Shown here in pieces: positions 62,927 through 64,000 of a stretch of 64,000 bases of DNA. The stretch covers positions 186,001 to 250,000 of the forward strand of contig ABCO01000001.1 in NCBI GenBank assembly GCA_000170815.1, given 5' to 3'. Source of the stretch: an unidentified eubacterium SCB49. GTDB lineage: Bacteria > Bacteroidota > Bacteroidia > Flavobacteriales > Flavobacteriaceae. The first letter of the stretch is position 1, and every line of letters begins with the position of its first letter. Under the pieces are notes generated by a model, which saw only the letters and a list, made by a program, of their open reading frames with translations, had not been told where the DNA came from and ran no database searches. The position numbers and the translations under genes were made by a program.

Positions 62927-62940
62927 GATACAAATGTATC
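62927..62940. promoter_or_regulatory. Palindromic operator over the pirin promoter
   Basis: GATACA-AA-TGTATC is a perfect 6-bp inverted repeat. It contains TACATTTG (minus strand, 62938-62931), a TAnnTTTG -7 match, 20 bases before the pirin start. A repressor bound here would block the promoter; the adjacent Crp-like protein is the obvious candidate. Confidence 0.5.
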
Positions 62941-62978
62941 GCCAAAGCGCAACCTATGCATTGATGTATGATAAGAAC

Positions 62979-63572
62979 CTATTGGTTAAAATTTTTACGC
63001 GCTAATTCTTTTCTAACACGACTTAAACTTTCGGGTGTAATTCCTAAGTACGAGGCAACCATTGTTTGCGGAACTCTTAAGAGGATGTCTGGATACATGG
63101 TGACAAATTGTAAATATCTGTCTTCTGCCGAGGCGCTTAATAATAGGTTAATCCTTTTTTGTAGGTGCCGAATATGGTTGTGAAGCAATTTATTATTGAA
63201 ATCTGTAAACGATTTAATTTCTTCTGAAAGTAATTGTATAAAAGACGCATCTAATAGTACCACTTGGCTATCTTCTAACGCTTGGATAAAATAGGAGGAA
63301 GGTAAATTGAAATAAGAACTTTCTCTATCTGTTACAAACCAATTTTCTGGAGCAAAGGATAAGATGTGTTCTTTTCCTTTTTTATCAATAGAATACTGTC
63401 TTAATAAGCCTTTTTCTACAAAAAATGTATGCTTACAATGTTCGTTAACCTTTAATAGAAACTCGTTTTTCTTGATTTTTTTAACCTTACATTTTTCAAC
63501 CAACGATAAAACCGCTTTTTCGTCAATATCAAGATTTGAAGTTAAAAAAGTTTTCAGGTTTGTATTGTACAT
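62979..63572 (-). CDS. Crp/Fnr-family transcriptional regulator
   Basis: 197 residues. Cyclic-nucleotide-binding-type N-domain (KKIKKNEFLLKVNEHCKHTFFVEKGLLRQYSIDKKGKEHILSFAPENWF as the beta roll) and C-terminal HTH (RVPQTMVASYLGITPESLSRVRKELAR). The ligand is unknown: no [4Fe-4S] Cys cluster like Fnr. Upstream of pirin on the same strand. Confidence 0.9.
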   Translation of the reverse strand: MYNTNLKTFLTSNLDIDEKAVLSLVEKCKVKKIKKNEFLLKVNEHCKHTFFVEKGLLRQYSIDKKGKEHILSFAPENWFVTDRESSYFNLPSSYFIQALEDSQVVLLDASFIQLLSEEIKSFTDFNNKLLHNHIRHLQKRINLLLSASAEDRYLQFVTMYPDILLRVPQTMVASYLGITPESLSRVRKELARKNFNQ

Positions 63573-63682
63573 GGTTCAGTAGTGTGTTTGAGTGTTCTAA
63601 TTTTACTCAAAATAGCTATAACTTTTTATAAAACAACTATTTTCCTTGATAACTAAGAATGGTATTCTCTGATAAGAGTAAA

Positions 63683-64000
63683 TTATAAGCTTGGTTGTTC
63701 TAGCTCTTGGAGTAAGACATTACGTGTTTGCTCTCTCAAGGATTTTTTATCATCAGCAACTAGATTTTTAGTGGCGATAATGGGGTGCAATTTTACACGC
63801 ATTAAACCTGGAGAACCTTTAAAAATATTAAAAGGTAGTCTTTTTTTGTTATCGTGAAAAGTGAGTGGTGCAATAGGTATTTGATGGTCTATGGCTAATC
63901 TAAACGCGCCGTCTTTAAAGTTATCTAAAATAATACTAGTATCATCAGGAACTCCTCCTTCTGGGAAAATGCAAACACTTAATCCTTGATTTATTTTTTG
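63683..64000 (-). CDS. plsC: 1-acyl-sn-glycerol-3-phosphate acyltransferase, 3' part
   Basis: The last 105 codons of a gene running off the right edge, TAA at 63683-63685 on the minus strand. PlsC motif III is seen as VCIFPEGGVPDD, followed by the typical FKDGAFRLAIDHQIPIAPLTFHDNKKRLPF and a C-terminal PIIATKNLVADDKKSLREQTRNVLLQEL. It is a second PlsC-family enzyme, distinct from the one at 45914-46660. Confidence 0.88.
   Translation of the reverse strand, partial: QKINQGLSVCIFPEGGVPDDTSIILDNFKDGAFRLAIDHQIPIAPLTFHDNKKRLPFNIFKGSPGLMRVKLHPIIATKNLVADDKKSLREQTRNVLLQELEQPSL

Noticed and set aside
1..64000. tRNA, rRNA, tmRNA, CRISPR arrays, prophage or intact transposase genes
   Set aside because: None seen on reading both strands. 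Divergent small RNAs cannot be excluded without a covariance-model search.

Overview
This 64 kb window is an AT-rich chromosomal segment from a member of the Flavobacteriaceae (Bacteroidota), probably marine. Four things point there: the gliding lipoprotein gene gldH, three secreted proteins that end in type IX secretion (T9SS) C-terminal sorting domains, promoters of the Bacteroidota type (TTG, about 19-20 bp, TAnnTTTG), and signal peptides ending in the typical A-Q or G-Q style. I cannot name the genus safely. I saw no tRNA, rRNA, CRISPR array or intact insertion sequence.

Layout. 1-3.1 kb: the 3' end of trhO, then a degraded accessory patch with two 5'-truncated gene remnants, a small membrane protein, a secreted protein and three REP-like palindromes. 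3.4-9.8 kb: ricT-gldH, a class A penicillin-binding protein, the CoA-transferase pair scoAB and an M91-like metallopeptidase. 9.8-19.4 kb: a double-ATPase ABC protein, a large T9SS-exported subtilase, and on the minus strand an exonuclease, ogt, a CNNM/CorC-like protein, a DinB protein and a TlpA-like thioredoxin. 19.4-37.9 kb: a heme region. It holds hemB, a long minus-strand run (hemA-hemC-hemD-hemE, three accessory genes, hemF and a YchJ-like gene), an AraC regulator divergent from hemA, then hemH and hemJ on the plus strand. Together these cover every step from glutamyl-tRNA to protoheme except hemL. 38-45 kb: a NtrY-like kinase, a crotonase, a second REP-bounded patch holding a dead REP-associated transposase (RAYT), a TPR-AraC regulator, micro-ORFs and a TraB protein. 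45-57 kb: an HD hydrolase, an acyltransferase, a bacilliredoxin, a TerB-DnaJ protein, an MntR-regulated metal ABC transporter and a feoAB iron(II) locus. 57-64 kb: recA, an ECF sigma factor with a probable anti-sigma/barrel protein, a YHYH/EF-hand lipoprotein, pirin, a Crp-like regulator and the 3' end of a second acyltransferase.

Most notable: (i) hemD is fused in frame behind a DUF559 endonuclease domain and has no start codon of its own. The DUF559 part is bounded by inverted GC-rich repeats, so it looks like a small mobile cassette that captured hemD expression. (ii) Six REP-like elements fall into at least two tail subtypes, arranged in inverted pairs, with a frameshifted RAYT remnant lying between two of them. 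(iii) An SF2 helicase carries predicted membrane helices. (iv) There is a clear MntR/DtxR-type operator, and the recA promoter is decorated with alternating TTCCAA half-sites.

The window is mostly ordinary core genome. The accessory signals concentrate at 0.6-3.1 kb, 28.1-28.7 kb and 40.5-41.9 kb.
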